Positions 31,231-39,441 of a DNA stretch of 64,000 nucleotides are shown piece by piece. The stretch is from Actinomycetota bacterium. Its GTDB lineage: Bacteria > Actinomycetota > Acidimicrobiia > Acidimicrobiales > Ilumatobacteraceae. Position 1 is the stretch's first letter. Every line of letters begins with the position of its first letter. The notes beneath the pieces were generated by a model. That model was given only the letters and a program-made list of their open reading frames with translations. It did not search any database and was not told the DNA's origin. A program made the position numbers and the translations under genes. The DNA lies in NCBI GenBank assembly GCA_026393475.1, contig JAPLAA010000008.1:37689-101688 (forward strand). The letters run 5' to 3'.

Positions 31231-31959
31231 TCATGCGGGGACCTCGAGCCGGAAGCCGACACCGCGGACCGCCTCGATCCACCGATGGTCGCCGAGTTTC
31301 TTGCGCAGGGCGGCGACGTGGGCGTCGACGGTCTTGGTCGGCCCGTACCAGTGGGCGTCCCACACGTTCTCGAGGATCTCGGTCCGCGTCGAGACCGCCC
31401 CGGGATCGCGGGCGAGGTGGGCCAGCAGGTCGAACTCCTTCGCCGTCAGCTGGATCTCCACGCCGGACACGAACACCCGCCGGGTGCGCCGGTCGATCTC
31501 CAGCGGTCCGATCTGCTGACCGGTGGGCGCGGCGGAGCCATCGGGCCCGCTCGGCTGCTCCCCCGCGTCGGCCCCACTGGCCGCGTCGGGGACCCCGTCG
31601 AGCTCGACCCGGCGCGCCAGCGCACGGATGCGGGCCACCAACTCGCGGAAGCTGAACGGCTTGGTGACGTAGTCGTCGGCACCCAGCTCGAGACCGAGCA
31701 CGCGGTCGAACTCGTCGGACCGGGCGGTCAGCATGATGATCGGCACTCGGCTGCGGCCGCGCAGCACACGGCACACGTCGCGACCATCCATGTCGGGCAA
31801 CCCCAGGTCGAGCAGCACGACATCGGGGGTCTCGGCCGCCTCCAACTCGATCGCCGCGACGCCGGTGGCGGCACGGATCACGGCGTACCCGGCGTCGGTG
31901 AGACCGTCGACGAGCGACACCGCGATCGAGTTGTCGTCCTCGACGAGCAGGATCTTCAC
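31231..31959 (-). CDS. OmpR/PhoB family response regulator
   Basis: GTG start at 31959 (242 residues), with a CAGAAT hexamer 6 nt upstream. The receiver domain has the acidic pair LLVEDDN, phosphorylation site LLDLGLPDMDG (D51) and the Lys in VTKPFSF. An unusually long linker (about 30 residues of Gly, Ala, Pro and Asp) leads to a winged-helix DNA-binding domain with LTAKEFDLLAHLARDPGAVSTRTEILENVW and KTVDAHVAALRKKLGDHRWIEAVRGVGFRL. Its partner kinase is immediately downstream. It probably binds the six 11-bp direct repeats in the divergent gap. Confidence 0.95.
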   Translation of the reverse strand: MKILLVEDDNSIAVSLVDGLTDAGYAVIRAATGVAAIELEAAETPDVVLLDLGLPDMDGRDVCRVLRGRSRVPIIMLTARSDEFDRVLGLELGADDYVTKPFSFRELVARIRALARRVELDGVPDAASGADAGEQPSGPDGSAAPTGQQIGPLEIDRRTRRVFVSGVEIQLTAKEFDLLAHLARDPGAVSTRTEILENVWDAHWYGPTKTVDAHVAALRKKLGDHRWIEAVRGVGFRLEVPA

Positions 31960-32007
31960 GGCTGCATTCTGCCCGTCACGGCTGCCGCCACGCTGGTCGC
32001 CGCCGCG

Positions 32008-32073
32008 TCTTGCACCAGCCTTGCACCAGTCTCGACCCAGTCTCGCCCCAGTCTCGGACGTTTCTTGGACGTT
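32008..32073. promoter_or_regulatory. Six 11-bp direct repeats, probable response-regulator binding array
   Basis: Units TCTTGCACCAG, CCTTGCACCAG, TCTCGACCCAG, TCTCGCCCCAG, TCTCGGACGTT and TCTTGGACGTT are contiguous between the regulator gene and the divergent gene at 32116. OmpR/PhoB proteins bind as dimers to 11-bp direct repeats, so this fits autoregulation and control of the neighbour. Confidence 0.6.
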
Positions 32074-32102
32074 CCCGGCACCGGCGGCGGACGTCCGATC
32101 CC

Positions 32103-32108
32103 TAACGT
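32103..32108 (+). promoter_or_regulatory. -10 hexamer TAACGT, leaderless-type
   Basis: TAACGT, 7 nt, GTG 32116. The direct repeats at 32008-32073 end 30 nt upstream, overlapping where the -35 would be contacted. Confidence 0.5.
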
Positions 32109-32115
32109 GGCACGG

Positions 32116-32631
32116 GTGAAGACCCGGACCGCGACGCTCCTGTCGATCGCGGGCGTGCTCGCGGCGAGCTCGGTGGCCGCGATCGTGAACGCCCAGGTGC
32201 TCGACACGTCCGACGACTCGCGCACCCCGGTGCCGGTCGCGGTGACCACCACGATCGCCGTCGCCGACACCGGCGGCGCACCGGAGTCGTCCGTCGCGGT
32301 CGGCACGGACGTCTCGGCCGCTCCCACCGTCTCGATCGACCCGCTCGCGACGACGAGCATCCAGCCGCCTGCGGCCGCCGACCCCTCGGTCCCTGCCGGC
32401 AGCGCGCCGCTCGACCCCTCGCCGATCGCACCGCTCGCCACGACCGCCTCGGGTCAGACCGAATCGCCGGCCACCGGACCTGGCGCACCGGCGACCACCG
32501 GCGCACCGGCGACCACCGGCACCACCGGCACCACTGCGGCGACGGCCACGCTCCCTTCGGGCACGGCGGGCGGCAGCGACGACGATTCGCACGACGATTC
32601 GAGCGACGACCGCAGCGACGACGACGACTGA
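32116..32631 (+). CDS. Exported low-complexity protein with Asp/Ser-rich tail, divergent from two-component genes
   Basis: Not a known family. GTG start gives 171 residues; the longer track ORF is in frame but spans the regulator gene. An N-terminal hydrophobic stretch (TLLSIAGVLAASSVAAIVNA, about 6-25) looks like a signal peptide or anchor. The rest is Thr/Ala/Pro-rich with repeats (GAPATTG twice, TTGTTGTT-type), ending in a strongly acidic SDDDSHDDSSDDRSDDDD tail that could bind cations. The gene shares a control region with the response regulator, so it may be its regulated target. PepSY-containing neighbours of similar kinases often have such acidic linkers, but no PepSY is present. Confidence 0.65.
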   Translation: MKTRTATLLSIAGVLAASSVAAIVNAQVLDTSDDSRTPVPVAVTTTIAVADTGGAPESSVAVGTDVSAAPTVSIDPLATTSIQPPAAADPSVPAGSAPLDPSPIAPLATTASGQTESPATGPGAPATTGAPATTGTTGTTAATATLPSGTAGGSDDDSHDDSSDDRSDDDD

Positions 32632-32663
32632 GCGACGACTGAACGACGACTGAACGACGACCG
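32621..32663. repeat. 11-nt tandem repeats (CGACGACTGAA) repeating a plus-strand stop
   Basis: TGA occurs at 32629 (the actual stop of the acidic protein), 32640 and 32651 within near-identical 11-nt units, giving stop codons in all three plus-strand frames. Confidence 0.85.
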
Positions 32664-32688
32664 ACTCGCCCTGCGTGGGCGCAGCAGG

Positions 32689-32721
32689 TCAGCAGTGGAT
32701 CAGCAGTGGATCAGCGAGGGG
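32689..32721. repeat. 11-nt tandem repeats (TCAGCAGTGGA) repeating a minus-strand stop
   Basis: TCA occurs at 32689, 32700 and 32711; the last is the stop codon of the LOG gene. The first two units are exact and the third is degenerate. All three minus-strand frames are closed. Confidence 0.8.
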
Positions 32722-33355
32722 TCACCGGACCCGGCGTGATCGGCACCTGGCCGGTGTCGCGATCGATCCATTTGTTCGGGGTCTCGGGCGCGGGCGCCAG
32801 GGCCAGCGCGAGCGCCTCGTCGATCGTGTGTGCACGCTGCGCCAGCATCCGGTGCGACCGGCGGACGAACCCGGCGTCGACGGCGTGATCCATCCAGTCG
32901 AACAGCGAGCTCCAGTACCGCTCGACATCGAGCATCACGACCGGCTTGCGCACCAGACCGAGCTGGTTCCACGTGAGCTGCTCGAACACCTCCTCGACGG
33001 TCCCGAAGCCACCCGGCAGGGCGATGAACCCGTCGCTCAGCTGTTCGAAACGCGCCTTGCGCTGGTGCATGTCGGGCACGACCTCGAGCGCGGACAACCC
33101 TCGGTGCGCCACTTCGGCCGACACCAGCTGATCGGTGATCACGCCGATCACCTCGCCACCCGCCGCCAGCGCAGCGTCGGCGACGACGCCCATCAACCCC
33201 ACGTGACCGCCGCCGTAGACGAGCGTGATGCCGCGGCGGGCCATCGCCTCGCCCAGCGCCTGGGCTGCATCGCGGAACGCGGGGGCCGCCCCGGCGTTGG
33301 AGCCGCAGTAGACGCACAAGCGCGCCGGACGAACAGAGGTCCCGGACATCGACAT
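32711..33355 (-). CDS. LOG family protein (nucleotide 5'-monophosphate phosphoribohydrolase)
   Basis: A 214-residue Rossmann-fold protein with the LOG signature PGGFGTVEEVFE and the upstream GGGHVGLMG. Characterised members release free bases from (cytokinin) nucleoside 5'-monophosphates, and other bacterial members act on AMP and similar nucleotides. The early VYCGSNAGAAPAF block is typical of the TIGR00730 group. Start ATG 33355; a second in-frame ATG follows two codons later. It is divergent from the acyl-CoA dehydrogenase gene. Confidence 0.9.
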   Translation of the reverse strand: MSMSGTSVRPARLCVYCGSNAGAAPAFRDAAQALGEAMARRGITLVYGGGHVGLMGVVADAALAAGGEVIGVITDQLVSAEVAHRGLSALEVVPDMHQRKARFEQLSDGFIALPGGFGTVEEVFEQLTWNQLGLVRKPVVMLDVERYWSSLFDWMDHAVDAGFVRRSHRMLAQRAHTIDEALALALAPAPETPNKWIDRDTGQVPITPGPVTPR

Positions 33356-33446
33356 CCGACCAGCCTGGCACAGCTCGATGTGACTGTTGCAACGGCTTCG
33401 GGGCGGAGGAGGCCCTCAGCAGGGGTGATCACTACAGTTTCGACCC

Positions 33447-35060
33447 GTGACTGCACCTGATCTCCACGCCGCTGCCGATGTCATCGAACTCGCCCAGGGG
33501 GTCGTGGGCAAGGCGATCCGCCACCTCGCCGCCAACGGTGGTCCCGACCGGCACCAGACCCTCGCCTACGACCTCGCCCACGCCGCGGCACAGGTCGAGA
33601 CGGCCCGGTCGCTGCTCGACTACGGCGGCAAGGGTGAGGTCGAGGCCAAGATCACCTGTGCCTTCACGGCCGACATGGTGCACGACCTGATCTCGCGGCT
33701 CGCCGGCCGGGAAGCGCTGTGGGGACTCGAGGTCGCGCCGCTCACGGACGCACACACGTTCCTCGCCGCGTACCGCGACCCCGCGTTCATCGCGTCGCTC
33801 GCGAACACCGCAGGTCCCCGCCACCTCGACAGCGAGTTCGAGATGGTGCAGGACACCTTCCGCTCGTTCGCCGACAACGAGATCAAGCCCCGGGCCGAGC
33901 ACGTCCACCGGTACAACGAGGACGTGCCCGAGGAGATCATCGCCGGCCTGGCCGAGATGGGCGTGTTCGGACTCAGCGTGCCTGCCGAGTACGGCGGGTA
34001 CAGCGAGGGCGGCGACGGCGAGTACATCGGCATGGTCGTCGCCACCGAAGAGCTGAGCCGCGGCTCGCTCGGCATCGGCGGCTCGCTCATCACCCGCCCG
34101 GAGATCCTCACCCGCGCACTCGTGCACGGCGGCACCGAGGAGCAGAAGCAGCAGTGGCTGCCGAAGCTCGCGACCGCCGAGGTGATGGCGGCCGTCGCCG
34201 TCACCGAGCCCGACTACGGCAGCGACGTCGCCGGGCTGAAGGTCACCGCCACACGGGCGACCGGCCCGGGCGGCGCCGAGGGCTGGGTCATCAACGGGGT
34301 CAAGACCTGGTGCACCTTCGGCGGTCGCGCCGACGTGTTGATGCTCCTCGCCCGCACCGATCCCGATCGGTCGAAGACCCACCGCGGCCTGAGCATGTTC
34401 ATCGTGCCCAAGCCCCGCGGCACCGGCCACGGCTTCGAGTTCACCCAGGACGCCGACGGCGCCTTCGCCGGCGGCAAGCTCGAGGGTCGGGCGATCGACA
34501 CCATCGGCTACCGCGGCATGCACAGCTACGAGATCGCACTCGACAACTGGTGGGTCCCCGCCGAGAACCTGATCGGCGGCGACGCCGGACTCGGCAAGGG
34601 CTTCTACTACCAGATGCAGGGATTCGAGAACGGCCGGTTGCAGACCGCGGCGCGCGCCGTCTGGGTGATGCAGGCCGCGTACGAGGCCGCGCTCGACTAC
34701 GCCCAGAACCGCACCGTGTTCGGATCGTCGATCATCGACTACGAACTCACCCAGGTGAAGCTCGGCCGCATGGCCGTGCTCATCCAGGCGGGCCGCCAGT
34801 TCTCGTACTCCGTCGCCCGGCTGATGGCCAAGGGCGAGGGAGCCATGGAGGCCAGCATGGTCAAGGCATACGTCTGCAAGGCCGCCGAATGGGTGGCCCG
34901 TGAAGCGATGCAGATCCACGGTGGGTTCGGCTATGCCGAGGAGTACTCGGTGAGCCGGTTGTACGTCGACGCCCGCGTGCTCAGCATCTTCGAGGGTGCC
35001 GACGAGACCCTGTGTCTCAAGGTGATCGCCCGCCGGCTCTGCGACACCGCGAACGCCTGA
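33447..35060 (+). CDS. Acyl-CoA dehydrogenase, (2S)-methylsuccinyl-CoA dehydrogenase-like
   Basis: The 537-residue protein is longer than ordinary acyl-CoA dehydrogenases because of about 130 N-terminal residues (helical, HQTLAYDLAHAAAQVETAR). The core follows, with AVAVTEPDYGSDVAGLK, QIHGGFGYAEEYSVSRLYVDARVLSIFEGADET and the flavin-binding regions. The N-terminal extension and total length match Mcd of the ethylmalonyl-CoA pathway, which oxidises methylsuccinyl-CoA to mesaconyl-CoA. Mcl1- and Mcl2-like genes within 8 kb support that reading. GTG start, with TACAGT 8 nt upstream. Confidence 0.8.
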   Translation: MTAPDLHAAADVIELAQGVVGKAIRHLAANGGPDRHQTLAYDLAHAAAQVETARSLLDYGGKGEVEAKITCAFTADMVHDLISRLAGREALWGLEVAPLTDAHTFLAAYRDPAFIASLANTAGPRHLDSEFEMVQDTFRSFADNEIKPRAEHVHRYNEDVPEEIIAGLAEMGVFGLSVPAEYGGYSEGGDGEYIGMVVATEELSRGSLGIGGSLITRPEILTRALVHGGTEEQKQQWLPKLATAEVMAAVAVTEPDYGSDVAGLKVTATRATGPGGAEGWVINGVKTWCTFGGRADVLMLLARTDPDRSKTHRGLSMFIVPKPRGTGHGFEFTQDADGAFAGGKLEGRAIDTIGYRGMHSYEIALDNWWVPAENLIGGDAGLGKGFYYQMQGFENGRLQTAARAVWVMQAAYEAALDYAQNRTVFGSSIIDYELTQVKLGRMAVLIQAGRQFSYSVARLMAKGEGAMEASMVKAYVCKAAEWVAREAMQIHGGFGYAEEYSVSRLYVDARVLSIFEGADETLCLKVIARRLCDTANA

Positions 35061-35087
35061 CGCTGGGTTCCTCGCCCGGTCCGGTCC

Positions 35088-36329
35088 TCAGGGCAACGAG
35101 CGCAGCCCGTCCGCCCGCCAGAGCGCGGTCAACACGCAGCAGAGTCCCAGCAGACCGAACACGCTCAGGGCCTCCTGCGCGCCGATCACCGAGGCGAGCA
35201 GCGCCGCGGCCAGACCCCCGAGCGGGAGGAGGCCGGCGCTCACCATGGAGTTCAACGCCATCACCCGACCCATCCGATCCGGTGGCGTGAGTTCCTGGAT
35301 CAGCGCCTGGTTGAGGTTCATGTACATGCCACCGGTGAGCCCCCAGAGCAGCAGCAGCATCTCGAGCGCGAAGAACGACGGAGCGAACCCCTGCAGCACC
35401 TGATCGGTCGTGCCGACCACCATGAAGCACATGAAGACCAGCCCCCGACGGCGGATGCGCGACCGGTAGCGCATCAGCAGCAACGAGGTGGTGACCATGC
35501 CGACGCCCATCAGGGCGAACAGCCGGGCCGCCTCTGCTGCGTCACGGCCGAACTCGTCGCGAGCGATGCGTGGCAGCAGGGTGAACGCGCTCCCGCCCAT
35601 GAGGCCACCGCCCACCGCCAGCAGGAGGAACAGGGCCCGCAGGACGTCGTGGTGCCAGACGAAACGGAGCGCTTCGGCGATCTCGACCCGCAGGTGACGT
35701 CGTACGGCGACGGGCGGGTGCGGCGGCGGATGGATCTGCGTCGCCGCGGCGAACCCGAGCAGGAAACATGCGGCCTGCACCGCGAACGCCCAACCGACAC
35801 CGAACGACTCGATGACGTTGCCGACGAGCAGCGGTCCGACGATCATGGCCACGTTCGCCCCGATCGTCATCAGCACGACCGCCTGCATCACACGTTCGGT
35901 CCCCACCAGCGCCGGCACCAGCGACGAGCGCACGGGCATCGCGAAGGCCACGACCGTGCCGAACGCGGCGGCGAGGACGACCGCCAGGGCGAGCGTGATC
36001 ACCCCCGTCCACACGAGCACCGCGCCGACACCGACCACGACCGTGCCGCTGGTCTGGGTGATCAGCATCATCCGACGCCGATCGTGGCGGTCGGCGAGAG
36101 CGCCGGCGGTGAGCACGAAGGCACAGACGGGCGCGCCGAGCGCGAACACGATCAACCCGCTCGCCCACGTCGGCGAGCCGAGGGTGTCCTCGACGAGCCA
36201 CAGGAACGTGAATCGATCAGCCGAGACGATCAGGGCCAGAGAGACCGCGTTGACCCACAGGTACCAGAACCCCGTCCCGGCGAGCGACGTCGCGGCACGA
36301 GACGGCACGGCCGTCAGCTGGTCCCCCAT
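35088..36329 (-). CDS. MFS transporter (MFS_3/enterobactin-exporter-like)
   Basis: Start at ATG 36329, 7 nt after TACCGT, giving 413 residues and about 12 hydrophobic helices; the track's 437-residue version adds a non-homologous N terminus. The loop ADRHDRRRMMLITQ after helix 2 is the classic MFS motif A region, and a second basic loop (RYRSRIRRRG) precedes the C-terminal half. The pattern is typical of the MFS_3 (EntS-like) group of drug or siderophore exporters. The substrate is unknown and no biosynthetic genes are adjacent. It converges on the acyl-CoA dehydrogenase gene. Confidence 0.85.
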   Translation of the reverse strand: MGDQLTAVPSRAATSLAGTGFWYLWVNAVSLALIVSADRFTFLWLVEDTLGSPTWASGLIVFALGAPVCAFVLTAGALADRHDRRRMMLITQTSGTVVVGVGAVLVWTGVITLALAVVLAAAFGTVVAFAMPVRSSLVPALVGTERVMQAVVLMTIGANVAMIVGPLLVGNVIESFGVGWAFAVQAACFLLGFAAATQIHPPPHPPVAVRRHLRVEIAEALRFVWHHDVLRALFLLLAVGGGLMGGSAFTLLPRIARDEFGRDAAEAARLFALMGVGMVTTSLLLMRYRSRIRRRGLVFMCFMVVGTTDQVLQGFAPSFFALEMLLLLWGLTGGMYMNLNQALIQELTPPDRMGRVMALNSMVSAGLLPLGGLAAALLASVIGAQEALSVFGLLGLCCVLTALWRADGLRSLP

Positions 36330-36336
36330 GGCGGGA

Positions 36337-36342
36337 ACGGTA
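36337..36342 (-). promoter_or_regulatory. -10 hexamer TACCGT, leaderless-type, MFS gene
   Basis: TACCGT, 7 nt, ATG 36329 on the minus strand. Confidence 0.5.
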
Positions 36343-36381
36343 CGGGACCCCTTGTCGTGGGGACGAGACGAACGCCGGGTG

Positions 36382-37941
36382 TCAGGCCGAACGCAAGGCA
36401 CCGGCTGCGCCGGTGTCGTCGGTGACGACCGGCACCGGCGTCATCGAGTCGTCGCCACCGCTCGGGTCGAGCGTGGTGACCGCTGCCATGCTCTCCGACG
36501 GGCTCGACCGGCGGAACAGGGTGCGCACCGCCTTCGACAGCACCTGCTCGATGGTGGCGACGAGGATGACCAGATCGAGGTTGAGCGACCAGTTGTCGAC
36601 GTAGAACAGATCGAGGCGCCGGTACGCACCGAAGTGCGGGTTGTCGCGGGCCTCGACCTGCCACAGGCCGGTGATGCCCGGGGGCATCTGCAAGCGGTCG
36701 AGCAGGCGATCGTCGAACTGGGCGACCTCGGACGGCAGCGCCGGCCGGGGGCCGACGATGCTCATGTCGCCGCGCAGCACGTTGAGCAACTGGGGCAGCT
36801 CGTCGAGCGAGGTGGCGCGGATGAACTGGCCGATGCGGGTGACCCGCGGATCGCTCTCGAGCTTGAAGAGCGGTCCGTGGCGTTCGTTGCCGCTGTGCGC
36901 CTTGAGCTCGGCGAGGCGGGCCTCGGCGTCGACGACCATCGACCGGAACTTCAACATGTGGAACAGTTCGCCGTTGAGGCCGACGCGCTTCTGGCGGAAC
37001 AGCACCGGTCCACCGTCGGTGAGCTTGATCCCGATCGCGATCGCGATCATCGGGATCGCGGCGAGCAGCAGCGTGAGAGAGGCGAGGACGATGTCGATCC
37101 ACCGCTTGACCAGCAGTTGCGGGCTGCCGGAGTCGGCCGGCTCGAGGTAGTAGAGCGACTGGTAGGCGACCGGGGTGGCCCGGAGCCGGCGGTGGCTCAT
37201 GCCGTGGAGGCCGTTCGAGACCTGGATGTGGATGCCCTCGTCCTCGAGCATCTGGATGAGCGGCGTGAGCTCGCGAGCCGGAAGGGCGCCCACCACGGTG
37301 ATGACGCCGCGGATGTCGTGGTCGTGCAGCAGGTCGATGATGTCGTCGGTGTGGCCCAGGTGCAGCGACGACAGCCCGTGGACCGCAGCCAGGGTGGGAT
37401 CGCCCACGACGCCGCGCACCCGGAAGCCGGCCTCGGGGTGTTCGCGCATCATCGCGACCAGGTCGGATGCATCGGCGTTCACGCCGATGACGATGACGTC
37501 ACGCAGGTGATGGCCCGAGGCACGAGCGGCGCTCAGCCAGGCTCGGTAGCCACCCCGGAACCACAGCAGCAGCACCACCAGCAGCAACGGGCCGGCGATC
37601 AGCCAGCGAGTCTGGATCTCCACGCTCATGGCCGCCAGCAACAGCGCCTGGACGATGCCGAGGACCACCGACGCACGCACGATGCGACGGATCTCCTCGG
37701 TGCGACTGGAGGCGACACGTGCCAGGTAGAGCCCCTGGAACTGGAACAGGGCCAGACCGCTCGCGACGAGGACGGCCTCGGTCAGGAGCCACTTCCAGAC
37801 CTCCATGCCCGCGGAGTACTTCCATACCTGTGCGGGCATCCATGCGATGACGAGGGCGATGCTGTCGAGCACCACCAGCCGCCGCCGGAGGTTGCGAACT
37901 TCGAGTTTCTTGGTGCGGTGGTGGATCACGAGGCCACTCAC
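36382..37941 (-). CDS. Polyprenyl-phosphate sugar-phosphate transferase (exopolysaccharide initiating enzyme)
   Basis: The 519-residue protein has four or five N-terminal membrane helices (about 20-130), a CoA-binding-like Rossmann domain (VIVIGVNADASDLV), another membrane helix (VLASLTLLLAAIPMIAIAIG) and the C-terminal bacterial sugar transferase domain with FRQKRVGLNGELFHMLKFRSM, DELPQLLNVLRGDMSIVGPRPALP and MPPGITGLWQVEARDN. Such WbaP/CpsE-type proteins put the first sugar phosphate onto undecaprenyl phosphate for capsule or O-polysaccharide. No other glycosylation genes are nearby. GTG start; TAAGAT, a possible -10, lies about 30 nt upstream. Confidence 0.92.
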   Translation of the reverse strand: MSGLVIHHRTKKLEVRNLRRRLVVLDSIALVIAWMPAQVWKYSAGMEVWKWLLTEAVLVASGLALFQFQGLYLARVASSRTEEIRRIVRASVVLGIVQALLLAAMSVEIQTRWLIAGPLLLVVLLLWFRGGYRAWLSAARASGHHLRDVIVIGVNADASDLVAMMREHPEAGFRVRGVVGDPTLAAVHGLSSLHLGHTDDIIDLLHDHDIRGVITVVGALPARELTPLIQMLEDEGIHIQVSNGLHGMSHRRLRATPVAYQSLYYLEPADSGSPQLLVKRWIDIVLASLTLLLAAIPMIAIAIGIKLTDGGPVLFRQKRVGLNGELFHMLKFRSMVVDAEARLAELKAHSGNERHGPLFKLESDPRVTRIGQFIRATSLDELPQLLNVLRGDMSIVGPRPALPSEVAQFDDRLLDRLQMPPGITGLWQVEARDNPHFGAYRRLDLFYVDNWSLNLDLVILVATIEQVLSKAVRTLFRRSSPSESMAAVTTLDPSGGDDSMTPVPVVTDDTGAAGALRSA

Positions 37942-38092
37942 TTTGCAGTTGTTTGAGGGGGGGTGTCGGCGATCTTACGACGGGGGTGTTCGCCACATCA
38001 GGCATTGGGTTTGACGGTTCGATGACGAAGTGGGTCGTTTTCTTGACCTCGGCTTGATGATCTCCCGACGAGTGGTCGAGCGGTCCCGGAGG

Positions 38093-38104
38093 GCGTGCGC
38101 ACGC
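38093..38104. other. Palindrome GCGTGCGCACGC in the 37942-38122 gap
   Basis: A perfect 12-bp palindrome, extendable with one mismatch. The 180-nt gap also has a run of eight Cs upstream of the sugar transferase gene and no coding signal. Confidence 0.3.
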
Positions 38105-38122
38105 TCTGACGTGAAGGAAGCT

Positions 38123-38728
38123 TCAGGTCGCTGCGCCGTGCACGGAGACGGCGTAGTCGCCTCCCGCAAACGGCGTGCGCTCCCACGTCGCCCACCGCTG
38201 CACGAGGGTGAGCCCCGCGGCGGTCGCCGCAGCGTCGTACTCGTCGAGGGTGAGCTCGCCGGCCACCCCGCGCAGCGAGAAGCCGGCCACGAGCAGGCCG
38301 TCCGGATCGAGGTGGGCGGCGCACGAGGCGACGACGGCGGGCCGATCCGCCGGGCGACAGAAGAGCATCACGTTGCCCGGCATCGCGACGACGTGGAACG
38401 TCCGCCCCAGGCGCATGGTCGCGAGATCGGCGTGCACCCACGTGACGCCCGGCGCCTTGCGGCGCGCGTACTGCAGGAGGTCGTCGTCGAGGTCGGCGCC
38501 GACGACGTCGATGCCGCGGCGGTGCAGTTCGACCGCCACCCGACCCGTGCCGCAGCCGGCGTCGAGCACGCTCCGGGGGTGCAGCGACGCCAGGCAGTCG
38601 GCTTCCCCGTGCGCGGTGTCGTGCGTGAAGCGGGCCTCGTACTCGGCGAGGTCGATCGCGGCGCGCCAACCGGCCCACTGCTCGCTCACGTGGGCGCCGG
38701 GCCGCGCCTGCTCCGATTCGTCGCCCAT
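38123..38728 (-). CDS. Class I SAM-dependent methyltransferase
   Basis: Start at ATG 38728 gives 201 residues; the track ORF (373 residues) is fused to a HAD shadow. Motif I is [20 protein letters not shown], followed by [15 protein letters not shown] (acidic loop for the SAM ribose) and a MPGNVMLF motif IV. Substrate is unknown. Its first codons lie just after the stop of the upstream HAD hydrolase gene, so the two are probably co-transcribed. Confidence 0.85.
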   Translation of the reverse strand: MGDESEQARPGAHVSEQWAGWRAAIDLAEYEARFTHDTAHGEADCLASLHPRSVLDAGCGTGRVAVELHRRGIDVVGADLDDDLLQYARRKAPGVTWVHADLATMRLGRTFHVVAMPGNVMLFCRPADRPAVVASCAAHLDPDGLLVAGFSLRGVAGELTLDEYDAAATAAGLTLVQRWATWERTPFAGGDYAVSVHGAAT

Positions 38729-38730
38729 GC

Positions 38731-39420
38731 TCAGGGCTCGAGCATCGAGAGGAGCTCGCCGAGGGTGGCGATGCGATCGAAGTCGGCCTCTGGATGATCG
38801 TCGTACGGGTCGAGCAACACCGGGTGGAGCCCTGCCGCGCGGGCGCCGCCGACGTCCATCGTCACCGAATCGCCGACGTATGCGATGCGCTCGGGGGCGA
38901 CATCGGGGAAGTGTGCGAGCGCCGGCTCGAAGATCCGCGGATCGGGCTTGGCGATGCCCACGACATGGCTGTCGATCACGACTCGCACCGACGCGCCCGC
39001 GCCGCCGCCCACCTGGCACACCTCGCTGCGGCGGAGCACCTCCTCGATCTGTCCGCTGGCGTTCGACACGACGCCCATCGGCACACCGGCGGACGCGAGG
39101 CCGCGCAGCGCGTCGACGCTCTCCGGGATCGGCCAGCGCCACAGATGGGCGTTGCGCGTGTGCTCGAGCACGAGCGCTGCGGTCTCCACGTCGTGATCGG
39201 CGACGCCGACGGCGCGCACGTAGGCGCCGTTGTACTCGCCCCACACGCCCTCGCTGCTCCCGGCCGTGCTCTTCGCTGCCATCGCCGCGTAGTGCGCCCG
39301 ACGGTGGGCCGCGACGGACGGATCGCCGCCGTAGTACGCGAGCAGCGGGCCGAGCACGTGGGGATCGGGCAGCACCAGGATCCCGCCCGCGTCGAACAGG
39401 ATTGCATCGAATCGGGACAC
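38731..39420 (-). CDS. HAD-IA family hydrolase
   Basis: Start at GTG 39420 with AGGAG 4 nt upstream, giving 229 residues (the 598-residue track version is an artefact). HAD motif I appears as ILFDAGGIL, in which the second Asp of DxD is Gly, motif II as VVSNAS, and motifs III/IV as [10 protein letters not shown] and [17 protein letters not shown]. Substitution of the second motif I Asp may lower phosphatase activity or alter the reaction. The gene is divergent from Mcl1 with only 21 nt between start codons. Confidence 0.85.
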   Translation of the reverse strand: MSRFDAILFDAGGILVLPDPHVLGPLLAYYGGDPSVAAHRRAHYAAMAAKSTAGSSEGVWGEYNGAYVRAVGVADHDVETAALVLEHTRNAHLWRWPIPESVDALRGLASAGVPMGVVSNASGQIEEVLRRSEVCQVGGGAGASVRVVIDSHVVGIAKPDPRIFEPALAHFPDVAPERIAYVGDSVTMDVGGARAAGLHPVLLDPYDDHPEADFDRIATLGELLSMLEP

Positions 39421-39441
39421 GGCTCCTACCCTTGCAGATCG

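Noticed and set aside
37942-38122. A small gene or RNA in the 180-nt gap
   Set aside because: I found a short palindrome and a C-run but no open frame with a start signal and no known RNA motif.
38123-39244. Apparent 373-residue methyltransferase fusion
   Set aside because: The extra N terminus is a shadow of the HAD gene; the methyltransferase starts at 38728.
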